The translations under genes and the position numbers were made by a program. A DNA stretch of 64,000 nt from Phoronis australis (lineage: Eukaryota; Phoronida; Phoronidae): positions 50,738-114,737 of the forward strand of contig NMRA01000023.1 in the NCBI GenBank assembly GCA_002633005.1, read 5' to 3'. Below, piece by piece: positions 44,884-57,790 of this stretch (position 1 is the stretch's first letter; every line of letters begins with the position of its first letter). The notes beneath the pieces are model-generated. The model did no database searches. It had not been told where the DNA came from and saw only the letters and a list, made by a program, of their open reading frames with translations.

Positions 44884-45451
44884 GTAAATGGAAAACAAAA
44901 ACAATGCCGCGAGTTTGAATGCGAATATGTTTATTTTCGATTTATTTATAATACTTCAAGTTACATAAAAAGCAATTTCAAACATCGGGACTGGTAGACG
45001 GATAAACTGCGATATGCAAGACTATTTGCCGTTTTGTCCTACGTTTCTTGATTTGCGTAGGTTGAAAGCAAGGTGGGATAAGTTTTGTTGTAGGTTATGG
45101 ATTGCAATTTGTATTTTATAACAAAAGCTTATTTTTGATTTTATATCTATTTTAAGTAATTACTGAACAGAGAGGGGGTCGAAACCATTAAAAGTCACCC
45201 GCACTCGAATTAATTTAATCCCCATAATGTTTATTTAATTGCAAAAATACGACAGGTAAGTAGCATTCAAGCAACTACACACAATTATGTTGCAAAAATC
45301 GTAATTCAAAAGAAAAGCGGCTTCCGACAGTGTCCTTCGATGTTATACGCCATTAGTAATGTTGTTCGCTTACTAGTGTGGCCCAAGGCCTACTAGCTTC
45401 CGCAAAGCGACAGCATGTACAGTTTTGAATATTACCTAAAATTTCACTTAC
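44884..45451. other. Between convergent candidate exons
   Basis: Would be intron for either the acidic ORF (plus) or the THAP exon (minus). No acceptor with a recognisable exon was seen on either strand. Confidence 0.3.
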
Positions 45452-45687
45452 CTTGGTTTCCAACCATACTGCGATTGCAGGCTGTCGATCTCGAAACAGT
45501 CTGCAGAAAAATGTTTACTCCATATCACCGAATACGGCGACGCTCCACTAAATTTTCTCGTGGACCTCACGAAGTCTTCCCACCTGCGATGCAGTCTGGG
45601 GTTAGTGGGAAACCTATGTAATGACACCCCAGAGTGCCCAGACCCTGACACATTGTCACAGCCTCCTATCACACAACAGTCCGGCAT
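45452..45687 (-). CDS. THAP zinc-finger exon (first exon)
   Basis: ATG at 45687 in a good context (AACAATGCC). The frame gives MPDCCVIGGCDN, then GVSLHRFPTNPRLHRRWEDF, then SVIWSKHFSADCF, ending at a CAAG|GTAAGTG donor (GT at 45451-45450). This is the C2CH THAP domain, a DNA-binding module of animal transcription factors and P-element-type transposases: first two Cys, HRFP, W, HF and DCF are present. The third zinc ligand, normally the Cys of C-S-x-HF, is Trp here. Length of the domain (about 78 residues) is normal. Later exons were not found. It is either a gene fragment or a decayed transposase start. Confidence 0.75.
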
Positions 45688-46281
45688 TGTTCTTCAAATT
45701 TTTAATGGAGTTGAAGTATAAAAGTGTGTTTAATGTCGAAATCAGTAAGTATTCCAATTGGCACACAACAACAGTGATACGTTGTGCGTAGACAGACAGT
45801 GCGAAAGACGTGCGGCAGTACTCGAACACTTTATTGAGGACTCATTGCTAACTACTGTGAAATGTTTATGGCAACGCACAAGACCATGTGCATATGTGTC
45901 ACATTTCAGAGAATTAATTGGCAAAAGTTGCATAATAAACCCATTCTAACAAACAGAAAGCTTCCATTTGTGCCAGATAGTCCCAGTACAAACCTATGGA
46001 CACACTCGGCAGCGATCGGGTCCGCTTCCGGACGGGACGTGATTCCGAAGATAGCCGAAGTTAAAATTTTCTGTTCTCGAAATTTTGTGGGGAAGTGGGA
46101 GCGTGTTTTACACGAATAATTGAAGAATATGGGGCATGAAATAAAAAGAAATGTGGTTTATAAGCAATCTTTATTAACAGTCAGCACATGTGTATACATA
46201 TTAACTACAACTAAATAGCTGTGAATCGACCTCTTTAATCGTAATCACATTCAGACAATTATTGCAAGCAAACACAAGAAG
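45688..46281. other. Region between the THAP start and the OB-fold gene
   Basis: The two genes diverge from here, so it probably held their promoters. The small plus-strand frames are not recognised. Confidence 0.35.
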
Positions 46282-48037
46282 ATGGCTACATGTTCATATT
46301 ATGTCATAAGCGATCCAGAAGTACGCAGAAATGTACAAGGCGAAGTTATTAGCCAGACGGTGCCCGTCATGACAACAGCAAAAAGTATTAAAACGTTATT
46401 CCTCCCTCAAATTCATGAGGAATTGAAAAAAGATACATATGTGCTATGAACGACCACATATGAAACGGACAATGCGATCCGAGTACACAAAAAAGAATAT
46501 CAGGTAACTGCAGTACATTTTATGTAATGTATTATTGTACTTTAAAATAATAGCTTTGCATTATAGAGGCTAATTGTAGTGTTTGCATGTAGTTCATGAA
46601 CTTGGTGATAAAACTTTGAAATACATAAATATTCCACGTTTTAGAGCAACTAGTAATGTGATTGCATATGTTCCTATATAAAGTAAGATAGCTACACTGA
46701 TATGTCGGAGAGTTTATGCAGAAAGACGTGAACGTAAATTAGTCTATTGAGCATTTTACGCGACTACGGTAGGTTTAGCTTTAGTAGCCTTTACGTATGA
46801 GTTATCATATACTTTCATGTCAGTCAAGTAAATTTGATTTATTTTTAAATCATCTGGTTTTTAACAATTATCTGTCATGTTTTTCAGATTTTCGGAGACG
46901 TATCTGCATTCGAGATTGATGGAAACAAAATTAAGGAATTTCTAAAACCGCCATACATAACGGCCGAGGAGTTGAAAACATCTCCAAAAAAGCGACGATG
47001 TTCGTTCTCAGGATCAGTGTCAAAAGTTTCTGATCTTAAATAAGAACCCCACTACCAAAGAAGAATTGTCACCCTTGATGACGGAACGGAGATCAAATTG
47101 TGGGGATCTCACGCAAGTGGTACTGATATCAAAGAGGCTGAGGTAGACGTATATGGCTCCAAAATAACGCTGAATTCGGTGACCGAAACGACCGTTTTGG
47201 TAAGATATTCCAAAAATGTGTAAACGTACTAAACGAAAGAATTTTTAATACCTTAATAAGAGCTTAATATTTGTCCAATCAAAATCAAGAGAAAGCTAAA
47301 TATCATTATATACAATCAATCAGAGAAAAGATAATATACACGATGTTCAGACAAAATCAAGAAAGTGTTATACTGAAAAATTGTGTTGTTAATTGCAGAT
47401 CGACGAAGATAGTAGAGAGGAGACCATACAAGTAATGGCCATGAATAAAAGGTAAAAAGCATATGACGAATGCATACAAACACCGTCTTAAAACTTATCA
47501 ATATGGAAATTTATGATCATACACGTATAACAGCTTGTCATAAAGCACACGCAAGAAAAATCACGTGTGCTTTAAAAACAATTCGTGGTATATCTGTATT
47601 TTAAACAAACAGTAATGTAAATCTTTTCGAATTTTTGATATCTTGCACCTACAGAAAAGATGGGTAACGAGAGAAAAACGTTTGGGCGAATATACATATT
47701 CGTAGCATTGTACATTTATTTTGAAATTCGTCTGCATTTGTGAGTGGCAAATTGTACAAAAACCGTTGGTTGGCCAAAGACACTCATTGTATCTCAAGCC
47801 ACTATACACTTATAATTCTATAGCGTTTCTGTTCTTTCGTTTGCAGCACCATTATCTCAACTGATCAGAGTATTTTTAAGATTGACAGCGAATGTGAGAG
47901 ACCCAAGGAGACGCCAAAATATCCATTCGCAATTATCGCTAGCATAAAAAGAAGTTTGATTAAAGAAATGACTGTCGTAGAGGATAACTAAAAAACCAGG
48001 AATTTCTTGTATGATATTAGTTGTAGTATTAAATAAA
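46282..48037 (+). pseudogene. Four-exon OB-fold (RPA-like) gene with two internal stops
   Basis: Exons at 46282-46503, 46888-47199, 47399-47451 and 47847-47991, all with GT-AG introns and consistent phases (222, 312, 53 and 145 nt, 244 codons in total), and AATAAA at 48032. Start context AAGATGGCT is strong. The protein begins MATCSYYVISDPEV. Exon 2 holds a basic patch (SPKKRRCS) and an OB-fold strand pattern, RRIVTLDDGTEIKLWGSHA, then VDVYGSK and LNSVTETTVL, typical of RPA-type single-strand DNA-binding domains. Exon 4 ends IASIKRSLIKEM. In-frame TGA (46447) and TAA (47041), plus loss of about eight OB-core residues kept in the copy at 24038-24941, mark it as a pseudogene, though otherwise well preserved. 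Confidence 0.7.
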
Positions 48038-48040
48038 ATG

Positions 48041-48654
48041 CGTTCTTAAACTATGCATAGTTCGTTGTTCTTTGTGTTTCTGTTTTGTTTTCGCTCACAT
48101 TTTAGCGATGAATGGATTCAAAAAATTTTAACTCAGCTGTTCAATAATGAACTTTTATCACTTTCCCGATCGATTCTTAGCAACCTGTTATTTCTTTAAA
48201 ATGACGAAATTCACAATGGTCAAAATACATGTACGTAAGTTGGGCATGGGGACTGTCTGATATATATTGTTTGAAAATGATTTTGAGATTTTTGTTTTAA
48301 TGTTTGTAAAACGTACATAGCTTTGTTCTGGATGGGTCACTAGTAATTTTGAACTAGTTTTTCGTCAGTTAATTTGGAAATATCCTGCGTTGACAAGTGT
48401 TTCGCGAAACTGGACAAGGAAAATTGGATAGAATGGACGCGGAATTTCGATTTTTGATTGTGCCATTGCTAACACACACATTTCATTTGTTTTTGTTTGT
48501 GCATTTGGGGTAGCTCTGTATCCGGCTGGAACATAACACCACTAATCGTATGTTATAATACGCACAGACCAGAGTTTTGTGCACTCACCGTGTACAATAC
48601 AGTTTATACATAACAATTTCCGCTTTAGCAGATGTGCGATTTTTTGTTGGTGAC
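48041..48654. other. No gene recognised
   Basis: 3' flank of the OB-fold gene. AT-rich. Confidence 0.4.
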
Positions 48655-48755
48655 GTGATTCATACCCAGCTAAAACAACGTCTACTTTGAGTGCGTGAAA
48701 GCTCACATGGTTAGCTACCTTGATGTCAGTTGAAATGACATTCGCAGGATGCGAA
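48655..48755 (-). pseudogene. Third fragment of the OB-fold exon 2
   Basis: The minus strand reads STDIKVANHVSFHALKVDV, parallel to GTDIKESDQVRFHALEVDV of the copy at 24.8-24.9 kb. Heavily diverged around it. Faces the plus-strand gene tail to tail. Confidence 0.6.
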
Positions 48756-50299
48756 ATAGGGAAATAGCGTCACCTGTGGCTATTAACATTCGCTGATAAT
48801 CTTACGTAAGTTGCTTGCAAGACCATTAAAGTGACATGATCCGGTTCAGCTCGTTGCGTTTCTGACACCCAAGCAGCTGCGCACAGTTTAAGAAAAACAT
48901 TTTATGTAACACTACTTAACTGAATATCAAATAGTAAGATTTTGTTTTCAACCTCTCATTTCAATAATTAATTTAATGTTAATACTAGCTAAAAATGGTG
49001 TAAGGTTATTTTGACGTTACTGCAGCAGTTGACATTCGCAGATAAGAAACAAGGATATTGATCATGAACTTTTACGCAAGAAATAAATGAGAATGTACGT
49101 TTTTATTTGATAAATTCAACAATAATGTTCAAAAGATAGCCTCATGGTCATTAAAGAGAGAAAGAATTATCTAATAAAAATTGTATCGAATAAGTTTTAC
49201 TTCTTTGTCAGCCAAGATAAAAAGAAATGTTTTAAAAATTGTATCGATTAAGTTTAAGTATCGTAATAATAATGTTTGATCCAGTAAGTGAAATATTTGA
49301 GACCAATTTCATAAATGCAATGCATATTGAAGATGCATGCAAGACATTTAAAGTGACACGTTCCAGTTGAGCCTTTTCAATCATTGGAACGTACACGTTT
49401 CGATAGACAAAAAGGTCACGATAGGTACAAAAGAAAAAAGATGTAACTTGATAAGGAAATTGCTTTCACCATGCGAGAGCTACATACAAAACTTTTCCAT
49501 ATCACAGCGGAAGTAAACAGAAATATATGGAAAGAAATTACAAAGAAAATTTCAAGCTCAGAGCAGGCTCATGACTAAGACAGAAATAAAGGCAAGACAT
49601 AATGAAATTGAAACAATGTTATCTTTCATAAATACAAAGACAGTGACGGAAAGATTAGAAGAGCAAGATTGTCTAAAGAATGATCACTTTCCAAAGTACG
49701 AAAAGTTCTAGAGAGTCAAGCTACCAAATGGCATTTGTGATCCCAACTTCTTGAAGTCAAAATGCAATACTTATATAGTGTTCATGCAACACCTTTAAAG
49801 CGACACATTCCGGTAAAGCTACTTGCGGGATCTTCCACATCAAACAAAAAGATAAAGGAGGTTTCGAAAACGGAGAAAAAATGTTAGAAAGATAGGAAGA
49901 ACAAAGGAGTCCTTCTTTTGAATCATGTCATTCTGCCAGTGATGACAATGCGCACACTCTCAAGTATTGCTACCTTACGTGCCACAAAGAGCCTACTAGA
50001 TGATCCAAGATGGGAAGGACTAGCGTGGAAAAATAATTCTACCCGTACTGAGATTCAAATATAACAGTTAATTACAGCCATCAATTCTAATAAAAAGTTT
50101 TGTTCAAAATTGATGATTAAATACTTCAAATTAACTTTGTTTGATGTAAAAGAAAACGATGACTGATACGTAATTATCACAAGAGCAAAACCTGGTGTAG
50201 ACACTTAAGATCAACAATAATGGTCTAAAGACAGTCTCATGGTAATTAAAGATAGAAAGTAATTTAAAAAAAAAATATCACTTAAGTTTAAGAACCGTA

Positions 50300-51820
50300 A
50301 TATGAATATTTGATCAAGTAAGGGAAATATTTGAGATCAACTTCATACAATGCAATGCCTATTTTAGTTGCATGCAAGACAATTAAAGCGACACATTATG
50401 GAATTTGACATTTGTTTGAATACGAGAGTCACAAGTCAGCCCCGTTAGCGAAACAGAAATTGATCTCTGGCAAGATTCAACTGTGAAGACATAAATGCTT
50501 CTAAGATATTAATGTCCTATTAGACATGATAGTAGGCAAGAGCAACGCAGAGCGTTGAAATGCGCCCACAATTGCACCGCATACGGTATCCTTCTAGGGT
50601 TGTTTATTGGTACCATAAAGTGGCCAGTAAAGGGCATATATTTTGTATATTGTACTTTGCAAAATGGAAAGGACTGGTCATTGTCTCCTCAATAAGCTAG
50701 GGGCAAAATGTAAGTCGAAAGTATGATTAGTTACTTCTATCTTACTTTAGATAGGAAATTTGCAATTGTCTTGCTAGTTGTCCTAAACGTTGACAATAAT
50801 TTATTTTGACAATCAGACAACCATCAAAGAAATATTGATGGTAACTGTGGACAGATCAAAACAAGATGGTGTAAGGATATTTTCGCGTCTCCTATGGCTG
50901 TTGACATTCGAAGGATCAGAAAGAAGGAAATTGATCGTGGACTGTTTCGCGAACAATAAGCGAGAATGTAACTTTTCACTCGATGAGTTCAACAATGAAT
51001 ATCCAAAGAGAGTCTCATGGTCAGCCAAGATAAAAAGAAGTTTTTTTAAGAAACTGTAGCATTTAAGTTTAAGTATCGTAATATGAGTATTTGATCAAGT
51101 AAGGGAAATATTTGAGATCAACTTCATATAATGCATGTAAGACAATTAAAGCGACACATTCTAGAATTTGACATTTCTTTCAGTACAAGAGTCACAAGCC
51201 AGCCGCAATGGCGAAACAGAAATTGATCTCTGGCAAGATTCAACTTTGAAGACATGAATGCTTCTAAGATATTAATGTCCTATTAGACATGATAGTAGGC
51301 AAGAGCAACGCAGAGCGTTGAAATGTGCCCACAATTGCACCGCATCTGGTATCCTTCTAGGTTTGTTTATTGGTACCATAAAGTGGCCACTAAAGAGCAT
51401 ATATTTTGTATGTTGTACTTTGCAAATTGGAAAGGCATGGTCATTGTCTCCTCAATAGGCTAGGGGCAAAATGTGAGTCGAATGTATGATTAGTTACTTC
51501 TATCTTACTTTAGATAGGAAATTTGCAATTGTCTTGCTAGTTGTCCTAAAACGATGACAATAATTTATTTTGATAATTTGACGACAATCAAAGAAATATC
51601 TATGGTAGCTGTGGACAGATCAAAACAAGATGGTGTAAGGATATTTTAGAGTCTCCTATGGCTGTTGACATTCGAGGGATCAGAAACAAGGAAATTGATC
51701 GTGAACTGTTTCGCTAACAATAAGCGAGAATGTAACTTTTCACTCGATGAGTTCAACAATGAAGGTCCAAAGAGAGTCTCATGGTCAGCCAAGATAGCTG
51801 GTAGCTGTGGACAGATCAAA
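50300..51820. repeat. 763-bp tandem duplication inside the array
   Basis: Two closely similar units, for example ATAGGAAATTTGCAATTG at 50751 and 51514 and AATTAAAGCG at 50381 and 51144, both 763 bp apart. The youngest event in this array. Confidence 0.9.
50790..51059 (+). pseudogene. Coding-like module related to the last OB-fold exon
   Basis: Open for 89 codons without a starting ATG. Its end, PKRVSWSAKIKRSFFKKL, parallels PKYPFAIIASIKRSLIKEM at the end of the OB-fold gene, and KLIVDCFANN parallels its penultimate strand. The equivalent frame in the next 763-bp unit is broken by stops. Inferred relic, not a functional gene. Confidence 0.4.
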
Positions 51821-54800
51821 GTCATTTAAAACCGACCAATGTGCAAAAATTTTTAGAACAAACACTAAGATGAACACCTAGAGAAATAGAAGGGACACCA
51901 AGTTTTATATATCTACTTGTCTATTTGAGTGCCACAGAACAGGGGATTCACGTTTGTTGAGTACGATAATCATAGATAGGGCAGCCGCCATGACGAAAGG
52001 GAAACTGATCCTTGGCAGGAATGAAATGGGAGGTCACCAAGCCCTTAAAAATACTCATTCGCAAAATCAGGAGCAAGAAAATTGATCGTAAACAGTTACG
52101 CAAAAATTAAATGTAACGATTCACTCAATAAGTTAAAAAATAATGGTCTCAAGACAAATTTCATGGTCATTGAACATAAAAAGTACATTGTTAAAGAAAT
52201 GTTAACAATTAAGTTTAAGTACTGTTGTTTTTGATCAAGTAAGGAAAATATTTGAGATAAATTTCCTATAATGCAATGCCTAAAGCGACACATTCTGGTT
52301 ATTGACGTTTGTTTCCGTACAGAATGGCAGGCCAGCTGCCATGGCGAAATCGAAATTGATCTCTGGCAGAATATAGCTGTGAAGACATGAACATTTCTTA
52401 GATTTTAATATCTTATTAGACGTGATAGTAGCAAATGGATATAGAAAATGCTTTCATCATGTGAGCTGCATACGAAAGTTTCCATACCATAGCAGATGAA
52501 GACAAAAAAGTATGGAAAGGAAATATAAAGGAATAATTAGATAATGTAAGGCTATCTTGGCATCTCCTTTGCCTGTTGCCTTTCGCAGGATCAGAAACAA
52601 TTAAATTGATCGTGAACTATTAAAAAAAGAATGTTTCTCTTCACTACATAAATTCAACAGTAGTATTCTTAAGACAACCTCATGGTCATTCAAAGTGAAC
52701 GTATTTTTTTAAGAAATTGTATCAAATTTAAGTACAGTTATACGAATATTTGACACTAATTTCATATAATGGAATGCCTATAGGTACCGTGCAAGATAGT
52801 TAAAGCAACAAATTCCGATTAAGCTAGTTACGGTTCTGATGCACAATGAACTGCTAACATTACGACGTTTAATATCAAATAGCAGACTTTTGTTATTAAC
52901 TTTCTTTTACCATTGTCATTTCAGTAATTTATCTAATTTTTTATAAAAGCTTCAAATAGTGTAAGAAATTTTAGCGACATCTTTGGCTATTGACATTCGC
53001 TATCAATGTTTTGCCTTGCTGGTGAGCAAGAAATGAACAAAGACATGAACTTTTGTTAGATTTAATGTCCTATTACACATGAAAAAAACTGGATGAGGAA
53101 AATGCTTTCACCATGCAAAAGGTACTTACAAAATTTTTCACACCACAGTAGATGTAGACAGAAAATTATGGAAAGAAATTATAAAGAAAATTTTTAGCTC
53201 AGAGCAAGACAACACCTTTAAAGGGACACATTACATTGAAGCTACTTGTGGCATCTTCAACATCAAAGAAGATGAAGGTGGTTTCGTAAATGGAGAGAAA
53301 GTGCCTGAAAAATTTAGACGGTTTCTTTCTTTAGGATCGTCCCTCCCGATCACAGTACACACGACTCGATTAAGACGAAAATTTCATGAAAGGTACAAAT
53401 GAAAAAGATGGTTTTCAAAGGAATACCAACATTTGTAGAATATGACTTTCTTAATACTATTGTGCAATGCATATATAGCTTGCATGCGATCTTTAAAGTG
53501 ACACTCTCCGGTGAAGATTAACGCGAGAGCTTTCATATCATAGAAGAAGAAGAATTCGTAAATGAAAAGAAAGTTTTTAAAATCAGTCCTGCTTTAAATC
53601 GTCCGGTGTCTAATCTTTAGAGTGAACCATGCCCGATTTGTCGAGCAAATGATACATATCTAATAGCTTGTGCACCTAGTTATTACCAAGAAAACGCATG
53701 AGCTTTTAAATAATCCAGAGCTTCAGAAATCAAGAGACTCATGCAGGATACATTTTGCATGATGAATGGTATTTATCAGTGGTCACACATAATATGAACT
53801 CATAGCAATCTTCTTGTCTCTGATTGCAATGTGTGTCGAAATATGATTATGATCACAGGTATACAGAATTCATATGTGTTCCAGTAATGGCGACAATGCG
53901 CACTCTCACGAATTGCCCGCTGACATGCCACAAAGAACCCACTTGATGTTTCAAGATGGAAAGAAATAGCGTGGGAAAATGATTTAACCCGCACTGAGAT
54001 TCAAATATAGCAGTTTAATACAGACATCAATTTTTATAAAAAGTATTGTTTAAAATTAGTGATTTCATAAAACTACAAATGAACGTTGTTTGATGTAAAA
54101 GAAAATGATGACTGATACGTAATTATCACAAGAGCAAAACCATCTGTAGTCGCATAAAATTACTCATTCGCAAGACCAGAAGCAAGAACATTATTCACGA
54201 ACTGTTACGCACACAATGAACGACAATGTATCTTTTCACTGAATTAGTTCAGCAATTGTGGTCTAAAGACAGCCTCATGGTCATTCAAATAGGAAGTAAT
54301 TTTTTTAAATAAAATTTATCATACAAGTTTAAGTACCGTTATATGAGTATTTGATCAAGTAAGGGAAATATTTGAGACCAATAACATATAATGCAATGCC
54401 TATATTGGTTGCATAGAAGGCAATTAAAGCGACACATTCTAGAAATTGACATTTGTTTTGAGTACAAATCACAGGCTAGCCACAATGGCGAAACAGAGAT
54501 TGATATACGGCAGGATTTAGCTGTGAAGACATGAACATATGAAAACAAAAACAGAATTAGGAAAATGCTTTCACCATGCGAGAGCTTCATTCGAAATATC
54601 CACACCACAGCAGATATAGACAGAAAAATATGGAAAAAGTTATACAGAAGATTACAAGCTCAGAGCAGGGCTCTTGACTAAAACACAAAAATTTAAGGCA
54701 AGACATAATGAAACGGAAGCAGTGTTAAGTTTCATAAATTCCGCTAGTGGTGACAATGCGCACTCTTTCAAGTATTACCTGCTGACGCGCCACAAAGAGC

Positions 54801-55470
54801 CCACTTGATGGAAAGGAATAACGTGGGAAAATGATAATACCCTCACTTAGATTCAAGACTCCACGACTGGAATTTTTTTGAATTAACAACCGACGCGACA
54901 GAACTGGAAGACCTTAGAATAATGTTTGTAATTTCCAGCTATATCATTCTGATTGTTAACGTTTCAATGAACTGTGAAATAATTATATAAGATAAAACTG
55001 AATAGTCCAATTGGCAAATTACGGAATAATTGTCTTGCAAGAAAAGTGCTGGTAGAATCCTTGTATTCAGCTAAGATGTAACTGTAACCTAACCTTGTCC
55101 TTAAAATATAAAGTTGTTTTTATTAGATCGTTTTTTACTAACCTAATAAATTACAGTCGTATAAAATGCTCACAAAAGGAAGATGTTAATTTACAAGACC
55201 TTAGGATGAATCAATATTTTTGACCAGATACTGAGTAGTAGTGCTTTCAAGTTGTAACACGGAAATGTGGGTCACAGGTTGTCTCTTTGTTGAGCAGACT
55301 AAAAAAGAACTTAAACGTACTCTGCAAGTTTCGAAAGTGGCAACAATGCGCACGCTCTCAAGTAATGTCCCCTGACGTGCCATAAAGAGCCCATCCATTG
55401 AACCATGATAAGGAGAAACAACGTACGAAAAAGAGTTTTAACCACACTGAAATTCGAGTCTGAAATGTGT

Positions 55471-57205
55471 TACCTATAAGACAGGCAAATAGTCAGCCAA
55501 GACAGAACAACAACTGTTAACGAAATTGCATCAACTTAAATGTTATAATAGGAGTATTTGAACCAGTAAGGGAAATTTTTTAAACCAATTTCACAGCATT
55601 ACACGTTCTAGTAGGAGTTATTGTTTCCTGTCCTAGTAACAAAGTAACGGAAACTATCTAAACAAAATTGTTAGTAATACTTAACAAGTGAACGAAACAA
55701 TGTTTACGAACTCTAAGACAAACAATGAGCGAAAATACGTTTCTTAAATGGACCACTCAACAACAATCGTTTACAGACAGTCTCGCGGTACGTCAAGATA
55801 CCGAACACAAGAATTCTTCTCTACGAACCACCTCGGGTTTTATATTAGTACTTTTAAAACCACAATTCGTCTATTTAATATAAATCTTAAGAACTCGGTT
55901 TTAGGATCATGTTAGATTTACCTACTGTCCAAAATTATCCGGAATTGGCAGGAAAAGTCCAAAGACTTCTAGGAGATCCGTTATTCCTTCGATACCAGAA
56001 TATGTACAGCCAAAACGTTTCCAGCGACTATGTTATAAAATGCAGGAAAGTTCTACGCAACGTAGTACAGGACACACTACTTGCGAGTTTGATCATATCA
56101 ATTAACAGATAAGTGTTCTCCTGTTTGACTAATAAAACTTTTAGATTAATCATTATAGGAGTAAATGGATAACAGTTCAGCAAATGACTTAATCAATTGG
56201 ATGCAGGTCCTCTGTTTACGTTACTTTAATGGAAAATGATTTCATTTTCCTAGCCAATTTTCAGCTGCATGATGAAGATGATCTGTAATGAACAAAATTG
56301 AATACCATAAACAAACAATTACCATTAACTCGCCAGTACGAAAATTTAGCTGAATCTATCACACGAGATTTTAATATGTGGTCGGCATACCAGTATAACA
56401 GGCAATAAATCAATGCTAAGCTCCCTTAAGTGACAGCCACATTTGTTTCAATTGACTATAGCGCTTCGCAAATGATGTTATGAATCATTAATACGCATAC
56501 TAAGAGGTCAAGCATTTATAAAGAACTACGTGACAGTTTACCGCTCGTTCATCAGAGCGACATTTAAAAGGATGAAACATTTGGAAATCAACCCTTGGCT
56601 AATATAAACCCAAATGAAATTTGTAATTGCGTCGTAAAATATAAAGAGGAACCAAGACCAACTCAAACTGCTGTCCTTATTGCCGACTTTAGGCTCTGAA
56701 CAAATGACAGAGAAAACGAATTTGTATAATAATCAACACCATTTATACGAAATTTGGCATCCAGCGATACATTTAATAACCATTAATTTCATTAACTAAG
56801 AACTCCATCAAGACAATATTGGTACGCACGACATTTTAGGATAGTGAAATAGTGCGTTTAGCTATGTTCCCAAATACAATAGAGAGGTACACGTATTTGA
56901 CATTTTAAAATTTGAGATATTGTACAACAGCAGTAAAACTGATATGCCACAGTTGTTTGGATACATGGACCAGATATAAACATGTTAACATATTTAACAG
57001 AAAATGACAAATGGACAGATATCATAGAGATTGACTAACCTCAGATGCCACAAATGGCGCACAATAAAGATGATAACGTTAGTGATATTGACATTATTAG
57101 AGTCATGTCTAAATATCTCAAAACCTGTTTGTATCCATATCAGTTAAAACGTGAATATGTGAGGAGTGTATACACTTACCGTAGAGCCTTATAGCTGTAC
57201 GTACG
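55471..57205 (+). other. Mostly non-coding, one ATG-started ORF of 67 codons
   Basis: The ORF at 55909-56112 (MLDLPTVQNYPELAGKVQRL, then DPLFLRYQNMYSQN) has balanced amino-acid use but no recognised family. About 85 bp before it lies TACGAACCACCTCGGGTTTTAT, found again at 61201. The rest is AT-rich with nothing recognised. Confidence 0.3.
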
Positions 57206-57790
57206 AATGCTCTTTCAAGATGAAATCCCCACTGTGATCACAGTTTCACTAACCATATATGTCTCTAAATAGCAGACATCTTTATTTCATCTTAAGATAC
57301 CACTAGATGCTTCTGGTCAACGACATAGTGCTTGCCATTACAACGTTCGTGATAACTATACTGGAAATGTAAATAAAAACTAATCAATATCTAAAATAAG
57401 GGTTTAAGGAAAAATTAGGTTTGAAAATCATGAACAATATACCAAAATGATACTGAACCGCGAAATTGCCATAAATAGAATATGGGATATAACAATGCTC
57501 TTCCAATATGAAACCCCCACTGTGATCACAATTTTACTAACCAATCATGTCTCTAAATGGCAGACATCTTTACTTCATCTGAAGTTACCACTGGATGCTT
57601 CTGGTCAACGACATAGTGCTTGCCATTAAAACGTTTATGGAAACTACTCTGGAAATGTAAATAAAAACTTATCAATACCTAAAATAAGGGTTTAAGAATG
57701 AATTCAAGAAGTTAAGTTTTAAGATCAATAACAATCTACCAAATGATACTGAATCGAGAAATTTCGATAAATTAATATGGGATATAGCAA
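57206..57790. repeat. 288-bp tandem duplication
   Basis: AATGCTCTT-CAA-ATGAAA-CCCCACTG at 57206 and 57494. Both units continue through CTTCTGGTCAACGACATAGTG and AAAATAAGGGTTTAAG. Confidence 0.9.

Larger units (their letters stand above)
48756..55470. repeat. Irregular array of decayed modules
   Basis: A conserved block TTAAAG[CT]GACAC-[AT]TTCC, usually preceded by ATGCAATGC and GCATGCAAGACA, occurs at about 48826, 49348, 49795, 50383, 51146, 52281, 52800, 53218, 53493 and 54424. A second module (GACAATGCGCAC...CTCAAGTATT...GCCACAAAGAGCCC) occurs near 49950, 53890, 54750 and 55340. A third (GAATGTAACTTTTCACTCGA...AGCCTCATGGTCA) occurs about seven times. Spacing varies from about 270 to 1,140 bp. 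Part of the third module resembles the last OB-fold exon. Confidence 0.75.

Noticed and set aside
46447-46449. In-frame TGA in the OB-fold gene as a selenocysteine codon
   Set aside because: A TAA also interrupts the frame and the second copy has other lesions. Pseudogene is simpler.
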